A DNA stretch of 40,842 bases from Azoarcus sp. GTDB lineage: Bacteria; Pseudomonadota; Gammaproteobacteria; Burkholderiales; Rhodocyclaceae. Position numbers and translations under genes: made by a program. This document shows positions 16,017-24,523 of this stretch, piece after piece. A model generated the notes under the pieces. That model did no database searches, was not told where the DNA came from, and saw nothing but the letters and a program-made list of their open reading frames with translations. The DNA lies in NCBI GenBank assembly GCA_031289095.1, contig JAITQD010000088.1, positions 1 to 40,842 on the forward strand. The letters run 5' to 3'. Each line of letters starts with the position of its first letter. Position 1 is the first letter of the stretch.

Positions 16017-17213
16017 TTACTCTGTGTGCAAGGCGTCGATGACGTTTGCCCGCGCCGCGCGCCGCGCCGGCAGCACGCCGGAGAGCAGGCCGATCAGGAT
16101 GGCGCCGGCCTCGGCGGCGAAGGCGAACGTCCACGGTGTGGAAATCGGCAGGGCCACGAACAGGCCCAGTAGCCAGGCCAGCCCTGCGCCAACGGTCAAA
16201 CCCAGCAGGCCGCCGAGCGCAGACAGCGCCACCGCCTCGGTGAGAAAGAGACCGAGGATGGTGCGGCGGCGTGCGCCAAGGGCCACCAGCAGGCCGATTT
16301 CGGCGGTGCGTTCGGTAACGGCGATGGTCATGATGGTGGCGATGCCCACCGCGCCGACCGCGAGCGAAATGCCGCCGAGTGCGGCGATGACGGAAGTGAC
16401 GATGCGGAGGATGTTGACGAGGCTGGAAACCATTTCCTCCTGCGTCGTGAGGGTGAAATCCTCACTGCCGTGGCGGGCCGCGAGGGACTGGCGGATGAGG
16501 GTCAGAACGTGGGTGACGTCAGCGCCGATTTCGTAGGAAACCTTGATGTGATCCATGCTGTTACGGTTGTACAGACCCATTGCCCGCATGGTTGCGATGT
16601 AGGCGACGTCGTCGATATCCACGCCGAGAAGCCGTCCTTTCGGCTCCAGAACGCCGATGACGCGGTAACGCTCGCCGCCGATTTCGATGCGCGCGCCGAT
16701 GGCGTTGGCATCGCCGAACAGTTCGTTCTTGAGGGTCGCGCCGAGCGTCACCATGGGACGCGCGTCGCGGCTTTCCGCTTCGGTCAGGAAGCGGCCAACG
16801 ACGATGCTGACGGAATACATCTGGTGCATTTTTGTGCCAACGCCCATGACGGTGGTGCGGCGCACCCGTCCATTGGCGCGGATTTCGGCATTGCCCTCTA
16901 CAATCGGATTGACATAGTTGACGAAAGGCAGCCGGGCGAGCACCGCCGCATCGTCCATGGTCAGGTCGCGGGCGGTCGAGGGCAGGGTCGGCATGCCGCC
17001 GCGTGCATCCTGGCGTCCCGGCATGATCTTGATGATGTTGCTGCCGAAGCGGGAGAATTCGCTGAGCATGTAACCGTGCAAACCCTCTCCGATCGAGGTG
17101 AGCAGAATGACCGCCGCGATGCCGACGGCGATGCCGAGCATGGTGAGGAAGCTGCGCAGGCGGTAGGCGGCAAGGGTGTGCAAGGCGAAATGAAAAAGGT
17201 CGCGCCAGCGCAT
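16017..17213 (-). CDS. MacB-type ABC transporter permease (second of two)
   Basis: 398 residues from ATG 17213, ten bases after the stop of the preceding permease gene. Order: N-terminal helix (RSFLTMLGIAVGIAAVILLTSIGEG, ~17-41), MacB periplasmic core domain (~42-270) and three helices forming the FtsX-type C-terminal permease (~275-395) with TERTAEIGLLVALGARRRTILGLFLTEA, LSGVLPARRAARANVIDALHTE. MacB family proteins are mechanotransmitters rather than true transporters and act with a fusion protein and an outer-membrane channel. The long open frame upstream of 17213 overlaps the previous gene and is not coding. It shares only moderate similarity with its neighbour, so the working unit is probably a heterodimer. 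Confidence 0.88.
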   Translation of the reverse strand: MRWRDLFHFALHTLAAYRLRSFLTMLGIAVGIAAVILLTSIGEGLHGYMLSEFSRFGSNIIKIMPGRQDARGGMPTLPSTARDLTMDDAAVLARLPFVNYVNPIVEGNAEIRANGRVRRTTVMGVGTKMHQMYSVSIVVGRFLTEAESRDARPMVTLGATLKNELFGDANAIGARIEIGGERYRVIGVLEPKGRLLGVDIDDVAYIATMRAMGLYNRNSMDHIKVSYEIGADVTHVLTLIRQSLAARHGSEDFTLTTQEEMVSSLVNILRIVTSVIAALGGISLAVGAVGIATIMTIAVTERTAEIGLLVALGARRRTILGLFLTEAVALSALGGLLGLTVGAGLAWLLGLFVALPISTPWTFAFAAEAGAILIGLLSGVLPARRAARANVIDALHTE

Positions 17214-17223
17214 CGGTTCGCCC

Positions 17224-18459
17224 TCAGCGCCGCGCCAGGGCGAGAACCGGATCGAGCGCCGCTGCGCGCCGAGCCGGCATGACGCCAAAAACCAGTCCGC
17301 TGCCCAGCGCGATACCCAGCGCCGCCATGACCGCCCAGGCCGGCGGCCAGGCCAGCAGTTCTGGTTTATACAAGCGGACGAACCAGGCGCAGGTCTGGCC
17401 GAGGCCATAGCCCAGCAATGCACCCACGAGCGAAAGCAGCGCCGCTTCGGTAATGAAGATGCGCACGACATCGCGGCTGCTGGCGCCGAGCGCCTTGAGA
17501 AGTCCGATTTCGGCGGTGCGCTGGGTCACAGCTACCAGCATCACGTTCATCACCAGGATGCCGGCCACCACCAGGCTGATCGCGGCGATGCCGACGACCA
17601 CCAGCGTGAGGGCGCGAAGGATGTCGTCAAAAGTGGAGAGCACGGCGTCCTGCGCGACCAGGGTGACGTCGAGTTCGCCGTCATGGCGGTTCCGCATGAT
17701 GCGTTCGAGATCCTTGCTGGAGGATTCGATGCTGTCGCGGTCGCGGGTCTCGACCATGATGCGGTACAGGGAGCGGGTGTCGAAGATTTCCTGTGCCGTG
17801 GCGACAGGGACGATGACCAGTTCGTCGGTGTTCATGTCCAGCCCCTGACCCGAAGGGGCCATTACACCGATAACGCGCAAGCGGCGGTCGCCGAGGCGGA
17901 TCGTCTGGCCGACGGCCACATTGTTGCCGAACAGCTCGTGCTGGATGGTCGCACCGATGACCGCCACAGAGTCGGCGTACTGCCAGTTCCCCTCGGGAAG
18001 AAAACGCCCTTGCGCGATGGAGAGGCGACGGATGGCAGTGAAAGCGGTCGTCGTGCCGAGCACGACAGTTCCGCGCAGGCGTCCGTTGCCTGCAACTTCC
18101 GAACTGCCCACCGAGACCGGGGCCACGCGCTGTACGAGCAGTGCGTGCGCGAGCGCGGTGGCATCCTCGATGGTGAGATCGCGCGACGTGTTGCTAGCAA
18201 GGCGACCTAGCTGTATCCCCCCTGTTTCGGTGCGCCCCGGCAGGACGAGGATGAGATTGGTGCCCAGCGAGGCGAACTGCCCGATGACGTAGTGCCGCAT
18301 GGCGTCGCCGATGGCGGCGAGCGTGACCACCGCCGCCACGCCTATCGACATCGCCAGCACCAGCAGCGCGGTGCGCAACGGGTAGCCGAGCGCGGCCCGG
18401 GCGGCGAAACGCAAGGTATCGGCGGCGGTCATGGAGGCGCTGGCGGAGTGCTGCTTCAT
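17224..18459 (-). CDS. MacB-type ABC transporter permease (first of two)
   Basis: 411 residues. Same layout as its neighbour: helix ~27-50 (LRTALLVLAMSIGVAAVVTLAAIGDA), periplasmic core with TSRDLTIEDATALA and VIGATIQHELFGNNVAVGQTIRLG, and C-terminal FtsX domain with VTQRTAEIGLLKALGASSRDVVRIFITEA and GVMPARRAAALDPVLALARR. The ATG at 18459 has no clear ribosome site; Met10 (18432) is an alternative. It lies 49 bases after the ATPase gene and feeds straight into the second permease gene, so the four genes 20392-16017 form one operon: fusion protein, ATPase, permease, permease. Confidence 0.88.
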   Translation of the reverse strand: MKQHSASASMTAADTLRFAARAALGYPLRTALLVLAMSIGVAAVVTLAAIGDAMRHYVIGQFASLGTNLILVLPGRTETGGIQLGRLASNTSRDLTIEDATALAHALLVQRVAPVSVGSSEVAGNGRLRGTVVLGTTTAFTAIRRLSIAQGRFLPEGNWQYADSVAVIGATIQHELFGNNVAVGQTIRLGDRRLRVIGVMAPSGQGLDMNTDELVIVPVATAQEIFDTRSLYRIMVETRDRDSIESSSKDLERIMRNRHDGELDVTLVAQDAVLSTFDDILRALTLVVVGIAAISLVVAGILVMNVMLVAVTQRTAEIGLLKALGASSRDVVRIFITEAALLSLVGALLGYGLGQTCAWFVRLYKPELLAWPPAWAVMAALGIALGSGLVFGVMPARRAAALDPVLALARR

Positions 18460-18508
18460 GGAAAGACTGCGGTTGGCTTCATGAACTTTTGCCGGGAGAT
18501 GCCGGTTC

Positions 18509-19195
18509 TCACGCGGTCTTGCCCTTATCGTCGTTGAGAACGCCGTCCGTCATCATCAGCCTGCGGCGGGCGCGGCTGCCCATTGCCGGGTCGTGGGTGA
18601 CGATAAGCAGCGTCGTCCCGGCGGCGTTGAGGGATTCCAGCAACTCGGTGACTTCCTTCCCGGTGTGGCGATCGAGATTGCCGGTGGGTTCATCGGCGAG
18701 CAGCATCGCCGGGTTCATGATGATGGCGCGGGCGATGGCGATGCGCTGGCGCTGACCGCCGGAGAGTTCGTCCGGGCGGTGGTCGGCGCGGGAAGCGAGT
18801 CCCACTTGGGCGAGCACACTTTTGACCCGCCGCTCGCGGGCGTCGGACGGCGCGCCAGCCAGCACGAGCGGCAGGGCGATGTTCTCGGCGGCGGTCAGCC
18901 GGGGCACAAGGTGAAAGCTCTGGAAAACGAAGCCGATGCGTTGCCGGCGCACCGCAGCCAGTTCGTCGGCGGAAAGTGTAGTGACGTCGCGCCCTTCCAG
19001 CCGGTAATGCCCGGCGTCAGGCCGGTCGAGCATGCCAAGCAGGTTGAGCAGCGTGGATTTTCCCGACCCCGAAGGGCCCATGATAGCGACGTATTCGCCT
19101 TTTTCGATCGCCACGTTGATTGTTGAAAGCGCGCGTACCGTGGTGTTGCCCAGGGAAAACGTGCGTTCAATGCCTTCCAGTTCGATTTGGGCCAT
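18509..19195 (-). CDS. ABC transporter ATP-binding protein (MacB/LolD/FtsE type)
   Basis: 228 residues. Walker A GPSGSGKSTLLN (~40-51), Q-loop in GFVFQSFHLVPRLTAAEN, signature LSGGQRQRIAIARAI (~144-158), Walker B MLLADEPTGNLD (~164-175), H-loop in LLIVTHDP. This is the family that pairs with MacB/LolC-type permeases. In E. coli MacB the ATPase and permease are one protein; here they are separate, as in many tripartite macrolide/peptide/lipoprotein type systems. Start ATG 19195 lies 24 bases after the fusion-protein stop (19220). Confidence 0.93.
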   Translation of the reverse strand: MAQIELEGIERTFSLGNTTVRALSTINVAIEKGEYVAIMGPSGSGKSTLLNLLGMLDRPDAGHYRLEGRDVTTLSADELAAVRRQRIGFVFQSFHLVPRLTAAENIALPLVLAGAPSDARERRVKSVLAQVGLASRADHRPDELSGGQRQRIAIARAIIMNPAMLLADEPTGNLDRHTGKEVTELLESLNAAGTTLLIVTHDPAMGSRARRRLMMTDGVLNDDKGKTA

Positions 19196-19219
19196 GGCTT
19201 GCGGTCTCGTGGCGGAAGG

Positions 19220-20392
19220 CTATACGCCATCTCCCTTCGCACTCTCGCTTGCCCGTGCCCGCGCTCGGGTGCCGGGTTCGAGCTTTATGTTCGTAAACGA
19301 GGTGATGAGGCGATCACCTGCGCTGAGCCCGGAGACGACCTCGGTCTGTTCCCAGTTGGCAACTCCCGGCATGATTTTGCGCTCGATGATGGTGCCATTG
19401 ATGAGCAGCAGAACCCTGTTGCCCTCGCGTATCGAGCTGGTGGGAATGCGCAGAACGTTGTCGCGCGAGTCAAGCACGATTTCGACGTCGACACTGTTGC
19501 CGACGAGCAGGCGGCTCAGGGCCTGCGGGTCGTTGAAATCAATGTCGACGTCTACCGTGCGCGCCTGTTTTTCCACGGCGGTAATGTAAGGCGCAATGCG
19601 GCGCACCTTGCCGGTGAAATGTTCGCCCTTGATGGCTTCGACGTTGATGCGAACCGATTGCCCGGGCTGAATTTTGGGGGCGTCTACCTCGTCCATCGGC
19701 GCCTTGACGTAGAGACATGAATCGTCGATCAGGTCGATGGCCGGCGGCATGGCGATGCCGGTGGGAGAGGGGGTGGATATCTCGCCGATCTCGCCGTTGA
19801 TCTTGGCGATGGTGCCGTCGAAGGGGGCAACGATCACGGTACGGTCGATGTCGGTGGCGATGGATTCAAGCTCTCGTTCTGCGGTTTCCGCCTCGGCCCC
19901 GGCGCTGGCGCAGGATGCGGAGCGGGCATCGGCTTCGGCGCGGTATTTTTCCGCCGCGTTCGACGAAACGAACCGGCTCTTGACCAGTTCTTCTTGGCGC
20001 TTTGCTTCTTTTTCCGCCTGTTTCGAGAGGGCGCAGGCCTCGCGGCTGCGTTGATGGGCGCTGAGCAGCCGGGCTTTCGCCACCGCCTGATTTGCGAGCA
20101 GGTCGCCCTGCCACAGGCGCATCAAGACCTGGCCGGCTTGTACGCGGTCGCCTTCCTTGGCGCCAAGGTAGTCGATGCGCCCACCGGTGATGGTAGACAG
20201 CTTGGTGCGTTGGCAAGCCTCGACCACGCCGGCGCGGGTATTGATCACGGTGGCCTCGACCTTGCCGCGACCGACCGGCTGAACCGTAACGTCGAGCGGC
20301 TTGGGACGGGTAAACAGCCAGATCGCCATGACCAGGGCGGCAGCGGCCACAAGAACAGGGATGAAATGAAAATGTTTTTTAAGGGGAATCAT
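19220..20392 (-). CDS. Periplasmic membrane fusion protein (MacA/HlyD family)
   Basis: 390 residues. N-terminal membrane anchor (HFIPVLVAAAALVMAIWLF, ~9-27), barrel-sandwich lipoyl halves (TKLSTITGGRIDYLGAKEGDRVQAGQVLMRL and VIVAPFDGTIAKINGEIGEIS), a coiled-coil hairpin between them (~95-185, rich in Ala, Glu and Lys), and beta-barrel and proximal domains (LPTSSIREGNRVLLLINGTIIERK). It should bridge the MacB-like permeases to a TolC-like outer-membrane channel; no such channel gene is in the window. Unusually it carries a few cysteines in the hairpin (CALSK, SCASAGAE). Substrate unknown. A REP-like hairpin and the glnS gene lie upstream. Confidence 0.9.
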   Translation of the reverse strand: MIPLKKHFHFIPVLVAAAALVMAIWLFTRPKPLDVTVQPVGRGKVEATVINTRAGVVEACQRTKLSTITGGRIDYLGAKEGDRVQAGQVLMRLWQGDLLANQAVAKARLLSAHQRSREACALSKQAEKEAKRQEELVKSRFVSSNAAEKYRAEADARSASCASAGAEAETAERELESIATDIDRTVIVAPFDGTIAKINGEIGEISTPSPTGIAMPPAIDLIDDSCLYVKAPMDEVDAPKIQPGQSVRINVEAIKGEHFTGKVRRIAPYITAVEKQARTVDVDIDFNDPQALSRLLVGNSVDVEIVLDSRDNVLRIPTSSIREGNRVLLLINGTIIERKIMPGVANWEQTEVVSGLSAGDRLITSFTNIKLEPGTRARARASESAKGDGV

Positions 20393-20457
20393 TCAGCAAC
20401 CCAAAATCTTGAGGAAACGCCGGTTTATTCCAAAACCGTTCGGGCTGAACTTGTTTT

Positions 20458-20480
20458 GGGCGCATGCAATGCGCCCCTAC
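20458..20480 (-). repeat. REP-like palindromic unit
   Basis: Minus strand: GTAGGGGCGCATTGCATGCGCCC. It contains a perfect eight-base stem (GGGCGCAT with ATGCGCCC, three-base loop). It lies between glnS and the fusion-protein gene. Its GTAGGGG-plus-hairpin form is shared by the element at 24466-24523. Units of this kind are dispersed in many GC-rich genomes. Confidence 0.6.
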
Positions 20481-20544
20481 GGGCGATCCGGTCATACATC
20501 GTTGGTTCAATCCGCGCTGCCGCGCCGGAAACGGGACGACATGT

Positions 20545-22266
20545 TTACTTCCCACTTTTCGCCCATGAATCTTTGAGCGGGATGGCGCGATTGAACACTG
20601 GCGCACCCTCGGCGGAATCGTAACGGTCGGCGACGAAGTAGCCGTGCCGTTCAAACTGGAAGCGGTCTTCCGCGCGCGCGGCCCGGAGCGCCGGTTCGAG
20701 ACGGGCTTCGACAACGCGAATCGAGTCCGGGTTGATGTCGTCGAGAAAGTCGCGTTCAAAGCCTTCCGGGTCGCCCTCGCGGCGCTGGCCAGGGTGGGGT
20801 TGGGCGAACAGGCGGTCGTAGAGCCTGACCTCGGCGGTGTAGGCGTGCGCGGCGCAGACCCAGTGCAGGTTGCCCTTGGTCTTGTAGTTGTCCGCGCCCG
20901 GCGTGCCCGATCTGGAGTCGGGAAAATATTCGGCGAAAACGGCGGTGACTTTCCCCGCAGCATCCTTTTCACAGCCGGTGCATTTGACCACGTAGCCGTA
21001 GCGCAGCCGCACCGTGTTGCCCGGATAGAGGCGATGAAAGCCCTTGACCGGCGTTTCCATGAAGTCCTCGCGCTCAATCCACAATTCACGGCTGAAAGGG
21101 ATGTCGCGCATGCCGAGCTCGGGTTTGAGCGGATGGTTCGGCGCCTGGCAAAGCTCGCTTGCGCCCTCGGGGTAGTTGGCGATGATGAGCTTGAGCGGAT
21201 CGAGCACGGCAATGCGCCGGTGCGCGGCATCGTTCAGGTGCTCGCGCATACATTCTTCGAGCACGCTCATGTCGATCCAGGAATCGGCCTTCGCCACCCC
21301 GATGCGTTCGGCGAACAGGCGGAAACCTTCGGGCGTGAAGCCGCGTCGGCGCGCGCCGGAAAGAGTTGGCAGGCGCGGGTCGTTCCAGCCGCTGACGTAA
21401 GCGCCGTCGACAAGCTGGATGAGCTTGCGCTTGGAGAGCACCACGTAGGTGAGGTTGAGACGGGCGAATTCGATCTGGTGCGGCAACGGGCGCGGAAAGT
21501 GACCCGCGTCGGCAAGCGCTTCAAGCAGCCACTCATAGAACGGACGCTGATCCTCGAATTCCAGCGTACAAATCGAGTGGGTGACGTTCTCGATGGCGTC
21601 CTCGATCGGGTGAGCGAAGGTATACATCGGGTAAATGCACCACTTGTCGCCGGTGCGGTGGTGGGTGGCGCGGCGGATGCGGTAGATGGCCGGGTCGCGC
21701 AGGTTGATGTTGGGACTCGCCATGTCGATTTTCGCCCGCAGCACGTATGCGCCGTCGGCGAATTCGCCCGCCTTCATGCGGCGGAACAAATCGAGGTTCT
21801 CGTCGATGCCCCGGTTGCGGCAGGGGCTGTCGACCCCCGGTTCAGTGAGCGTACCGCGCCGCACGCGCATCTCGTCTGCCGATTGCGAATCGACGTAAGC
21901 CTTGTCCGCTTTGATGAGCGATTCGGCGCAGGCGTACATGATGTCGAAATAATCGGAGGCAAAATAGAGATGCTGACGCCAGTCGAAGCCCAGCCAGCGA
22001 ACGGCCTCGATGATGGCGTCGACGTATTCCTGGTCTTCCTTGGCGGGGTTGGTGTCGTCGAAGCGCAGGTGGCACACGCCGCCGTAGGATTCGGCAAGGC
22101 CGAAGTTGAGGCAGATCGACTTGGCGTGGCCGTAGTGCAGGTAGCCGTTGGGCTCGGGCGGAAAGCGGGTTTCCACCCGTCCTTCCCATTTACCTGTGCG
22201 GTTGTCTTCGTCGACGATGTTGCGAATGAAGTTGCTGGCGGAAGGGGCAGAGGATGTGGAGGTCAT
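20545..22266 (-). CDS. glnS: Glutaminyl-tRNA synthetase
   Basis: 573 residues from ATG 22266 (MTSTSSAPSASNFIRNIV). Class I aminoacyl-tRNA synthetase that charges tRNA-Gln. The HIGH-type motif is PPEPNGYLHYGHAKS (37-51), and the KMSKS-type motif is VLSKRKL (276-282). Other GlnRS marks: RFDDTNPAKEDQEYV, WCIYPMYTFAHPIEDAIENVTHSICTLEFEDQRPFYEWLL and PVKGFHRLYPGNTVRLRYG in the anticodon-binding beta-barrels. The longer open frame to 22344 is not needed. A direct GlnRS means no indirect Glu-tRNA-Gln amidation is required for glutamine. A TATAAT and a small leader hairpin lie upstream. Confidence 0.97.
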   Translation of the reverse strand: MTSTSSAPSASNFIRNIVDEDNRTGKWEGRVETRFPPEPNGYLHYGHAKSICLNFGLAESYGGVCHLRFDDTNPAKEDQEYVDAIIEAVRWLGFDWRQHLYFASDYFDIMYACAESLIKADKAYVDSQSADEMRVRRGTLTEPGVDSPCRNRGIDENLDLFRRMKAGEFADGAYVLRAKIDMASPNINLRDPAIYRIRRATHHRTGDKWCIYPMYTFAHPIEDAIENVTHSICTLEFEDQRPFYEWLLEALADAGHFPRPLPHQIEFARLNLTYVVLSKRKLIQLVDGAYVSGWNDPRLPTLSGARRRGFTPEGFRLFAERIGVAKADSWIDMSVLEECMREHLNDAAHRRIAVLDPLKLIIANYPEGASELCQAPNHPLKPELGMRDIPFSRELWIEREDFMETPVKGFHRLYPGNTVRLRYGYVVKCTGCEKDAAGKVTAVFAEYFPDSRSGTPGADNYKTKGNLHWVCAAHAYTAEVRLYDRLFAQPHPGQRREGDPEGFERDFLDDINPDSIRVVEARLEPALRAARAEDRFQFERHGYFVADRYDSAEGAPVFNRAIPLKDSWAKSGK

Positions 22267-22276
22267 GGCGGCGAAA

Positions 22277-22299
22277 AATGGCAAAACTTCGCCATTATA
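22277..22299 (-). promoter_or_regulatory. Probable glnS promoter -10 and leader hairpin
   Basis: Minus strand TATAAT at 22299-22294, followed at once by AATGGC, eight bases, GCCATT (22296-22277), a six-pair stem in the short leader before ATG 22266. No good -35 is visible. The stem overlaps the -10, so it could equally be an operator-like dyad. Confidence 0.35.
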
Positions 22300-22365
22300 G
22301 GGCGCGGCAGGCATGGCCGGTTCGCGGCGGCGCGAGAAATACAAAAAATCGGCGGGCCGGGGCTG

Positions 22366-22824
22366 TCAGTGCAGTCGAGCCGGATCGGCAGCGGGTGAAC
22401 CGGGCAGCGACGTTTCCTTGAGCGCATGCACTTTTCCATGGCGATTCAACCATTTGATGCGAATTTTCGATCTGGATTTCGGAAGATTGCCCCAACAATT
22501 GTAGGTTTCAAGGTTGCCATTGTCATTACGCCTGAGATACAAAAGAGCTTCATCGTCCTTTTGCATTGGAAATTCGCAAGTGTCGGTATTGGACGTGAAA
22601 ATATCGACCGACTTCGCCAAGGCGGATTTCCAGACACGCAAAACATCTGCCCGCGCCCGCAGTACGCCATCTGGCAACGCATCGGTCTCACCGATGCTGA
22701 CCAGAGCCACCGCATCGGCATCGGCATATGCTCGCCGCGCCGCAGGGGCGGCGCATCGGCACGCGAGCGCGATTTCAGCGGAAAGAGATGCGGCGATCAA
22801 GAAAAGCGAAAGTGCGAGCTTCAC
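22366..22824 (-). CDS. Secreted TIMP/NTR-like (netrin-like) protein
   Basis: 152 residues. A signal peptide (~1-21, MKLALSLFLIAASLSAEIALA) should leave a mature protein that begins CRC. The sequence then follows the netrin-like fold seen in tissue inhibitors of metalloproteinases and related bacterial proteins: CxC at the N-terminus, AYADADAVALVSI, DVLRVWKSALAKSVDIFTSNTDTCEFPMQKDDEALLYL. Cysteines 22, 24, 83 and 110 could form C1-C3 type disulfides. The ALAC junction is not a good lipobox, so cleavage is probably by signal peptidase I. The GTG start at 22824 overlaps the previous stop (GTGA), so it is coupled to the 62-residue gene upstream. Base composition is AT-richer than the neighbourhood, suggesting transfer. 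Function unknown. Confidence 0.6.
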   Translation of the reverse strand: MKLALSLFLIAASLSAEIALACRCAAPAARRAYADADAVALVSIGETDALPDGVLRARADVLRVWKSALAKSVDIFTSNTDTCEFPMQKDDEALLYLRRNDNGNLETYNCWGNLPKSRSKIRIKWLNRHGKVHALKETSLPGSPAADPARLH

Positions 22825-23009
22825 GGCTCATCCCATGGGATGATGGTTCGGCGCGGCGTATCAATGATGGAAATTGCTTCTCGCAACGTCTGAAGATACG
22901 TTACATTCGTATATGGCAAATACTGATAGGCGGCGCTTGCTGGCGCGACGTGCCCGCTTCCAGGGATATTGATATTTGGCATCTTACTAAAATTCGCATT
23001 TGATGCCAT
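22821..23009 (-). CDS. Unrecognised 62-residue protein coupled to the NTR-like gene
   Basis: ATG 23009 follows the phosphomannomutase stop by 15 bases and is itself preceded by an in-frame TGA. Its stop overlaps the GTG of the NTR-like gene (GTGA). The product starts MASNANFSKMPNINIPGSGHV and ends PRRTIIPWDEP. It has no signal peptide, no transmembrane helix and no motif I recognise. Two explanations fit: a small cytoplasmic protein co-translated with the secreted one, or the C-terminal scrap of a longer protein. Low GC and lack of a clear ribosome site are consistent with the second. The GTGA coupling is the main reason to list it. Confidence 0.4.
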   Translation of the reverse strand: MASNANFSKMPNINIPGSGHVAPASAAYQYLPYTNVTYLQTLREAISIIDTPRRTIIPWDEP

Positions 23010-23024
23010 TCAAGATTACGCCGT

Positions 23025-24410
23025 TCAGAACGGCAACGCCAACCCCGGCCAGACGCCATTGATTGCCGCCCTGAACGCCTGTTGTATCCGCGCCAACGCC
23101 GCATCGTCGTCGGCTTCAAAACGCAGCACCACCACCGGGGTCGTGTTGGAGGGCCGCGCCAGCCCGAAGCCGTCGGGGTATTCGACCCGCACTCCGTCGA
23201 GCGTGATGATTTCGGCGGCGCCCTCGAAGCCGGCTTTTTCGCGCAGCCGCCGCACGAGTTCAAACGGCTCGCCTTCGCGCATCTTGATGTTCAGCTCTGG
23301 CGTGCACACCGCGTTGGGCAACGCCTTGAGCACGGCGTTGCCATCGGCGGCGCGCGAGAGGATTTCGAGTAGCCGCGCCCCGGCATAAAGGCCGTCGTCG
23401 AAGCCGTACCAGCGTTCCTTGAAGAACATGTGGCCGCTCATCTCGCCAGCGAGCGGCGCGCCGGTTTCCTTGAGCTTGGCCTTGACGAGCGCGTGGCCGG
23501 TGTTCCACATCGTCGGTTTGCCGCCGCGCGCGCGCACCCAGGCAGCGAGGTTGCGGGTGCATTTGACGTCGTAGATGATCTCGCCGCCGGGCACGCGGCT
23601 GAGTACGTCGGCGGCGAACAGCATCAACTGTCGGTCGGGATAGATGATTTCGCCGTCCCGGGTCACGACGCCCAGGCGGTCGCCGTCGCCGTCGAAGGCG
23701 AGGCCGAGTTCGGCATCTCCCGTCGCCAGCGCGCGAATTACATCCTTCAGGTTTTCCGGCTTGCTCGGGTCGGGGTGATGATTGGGGAAATGACCGTCGA
23801 CTTCGCAGAAAAGCTCGGTCACCTCACATCCCAGACGGCGGAACAAGGTCGGGGCGACTGCACCAGCCACGCCGTTGCCACAGTCGATGACGATTTTCAT
23901 CGGACGCGCCAGCTTTACATCGCCAACGATACGGGCGAGGTAATCGTCGACGACCGCCGCCGTGCGTTGTTCGCCCGCACCGTGGCTGAGATCGTCTTCA
24001 GCGATGCGGCGGCGCAGATCGAGAATCTTGTCGCCGTACAAGGTCTCGCCGCCAAGCACCATCTTGAGGCCGTTGTAGTCGGGCGGGTTGTGGCTGCCCG
24101 TGACCGAAACGCAGGAATGGACGCCCAGATGGTGCGCGGCAAAATAGCTGATCGGCGTGGCCACACAGCCGATGTCGATGACGTCGACACCCGCCGCGCG
24201 AATACCTTCGGCGAGTGCGCTGGCCAGATCAAAGCCGGACAGCCGCCCGTCGCGTCCGACCGCGATCGCCTGCTGACCACGCGCCACGGCCTCGCTGCCA
24301 AGGGCGTGGCCGATGGCGCGCACGGCTTCGGCGGTGAGCGTCTTGTCGACAATGCCGCGGATGTCGTAAGCCTTGAAAATTTCGGCAGCGGGAAGGGTAT
24401 GGGTTGCCAT
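23025..24410 (-). CDS. Phosphomannomutase / phosphoglucomutase (AlgC-type)
   Basis: 461 residues from ATG 24410. It interconverts mannose-6-P/mannose-1-P and glucose-6-P/glucose-1-P for LPS core, exopolysaccharide or glycogen. Motifs in order: IFKAYDIRG (11-19), the phosphoserine loop VTGSHNPPDYNG with Ser106, the magnesium loop LAFDGDGDRLGVV (~250), the sugar-binding GEMSGHMFFKERWYGFDDG, and the phosphate-binding RPSNTTPVVVLRFEA near the C-terminus. Length and wording match Pseudomonas AlgC and its betaproteobacterial relatives, rather than GlmM. A TTG at 24455 would add 15 residues, but the ATG starts family similarity. A REP-like palindrome separates it from ilvE. Confidence 0.93.
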   Translation of the reverse strand: MATHTLPAAEIFKAYDIRGIVDKTLTAEAVRAIGHALGSEAVARGQQAIAVGRDGRLSGFDLASALAEGIRAAGVDVIDIGCVATPISYFAAHHLGVHSCVSVTGSHNPPDYNGLKMVLGGETLYGDKILDLRRRIAEDDLSHGAGEQRTAAVVDDYLARIVGDVKLARPMKIVIDCGNGVAGAVAPTLFRRLGCEVTELFCEVDGHFPNHHPDPSKPENLKDVIRALATGDAELGLAFDGDGDRLGVVTRDGEIIYPDRQLMLFAADVLSRVPGGEIIYDVKCTRNLAAWVRARGGKPTMWNTGHALVKAKLKETGAPLAGEMSGHMFFKERWYGFDDGLYAGARLLEILSRAADGNAVLKALPNAVCTPELNIKMREGEPFELVRRLREKAGFEGAAEIITLDGVRVEYPDGFGLARPSNTTPVVVLRFEADDDAALARIQQAFRAAINGVWPGLALPF

Positions 24411-24465
24411 GACGTTGACGTCATCCTTTGCTTGAAACGTGGATATCCGATCCAAAACCGGGTTC

Positions 24466-24523
24466 AGGAACCCTGTAGGGGAACATTCAGGGCAGACACG
24501 CAGGTCTGCCCCGACAGGTTCCT
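24466..24523 (-). repeat. REP-like compound palindrome between ilvE and pgm
   Basis: Inner stem GGGCAGAC / GTCTGCCC (24490-24497 with 24504-24511, six-base loop) is nested in an imperfect outer stem: AGGAACCCTGTAGGGG (24466-24481) against CCCCGACAGGTTCCT (24509-24523). The left edge of the outer arm touches the ilvE stop. It shares the GTAGGGG/GTCGGGG core with 20458-20480. Could act as an mRNA 3' stabiliser for ilvE. Confidence 0.6.

Noticed and set aside
20644..22398. Long plus-strand open frame, antisense to glnS
   Set aside because: Same GC-driven antisense effect; glnS is unambiguous by HIGH and KMSKS motifs.
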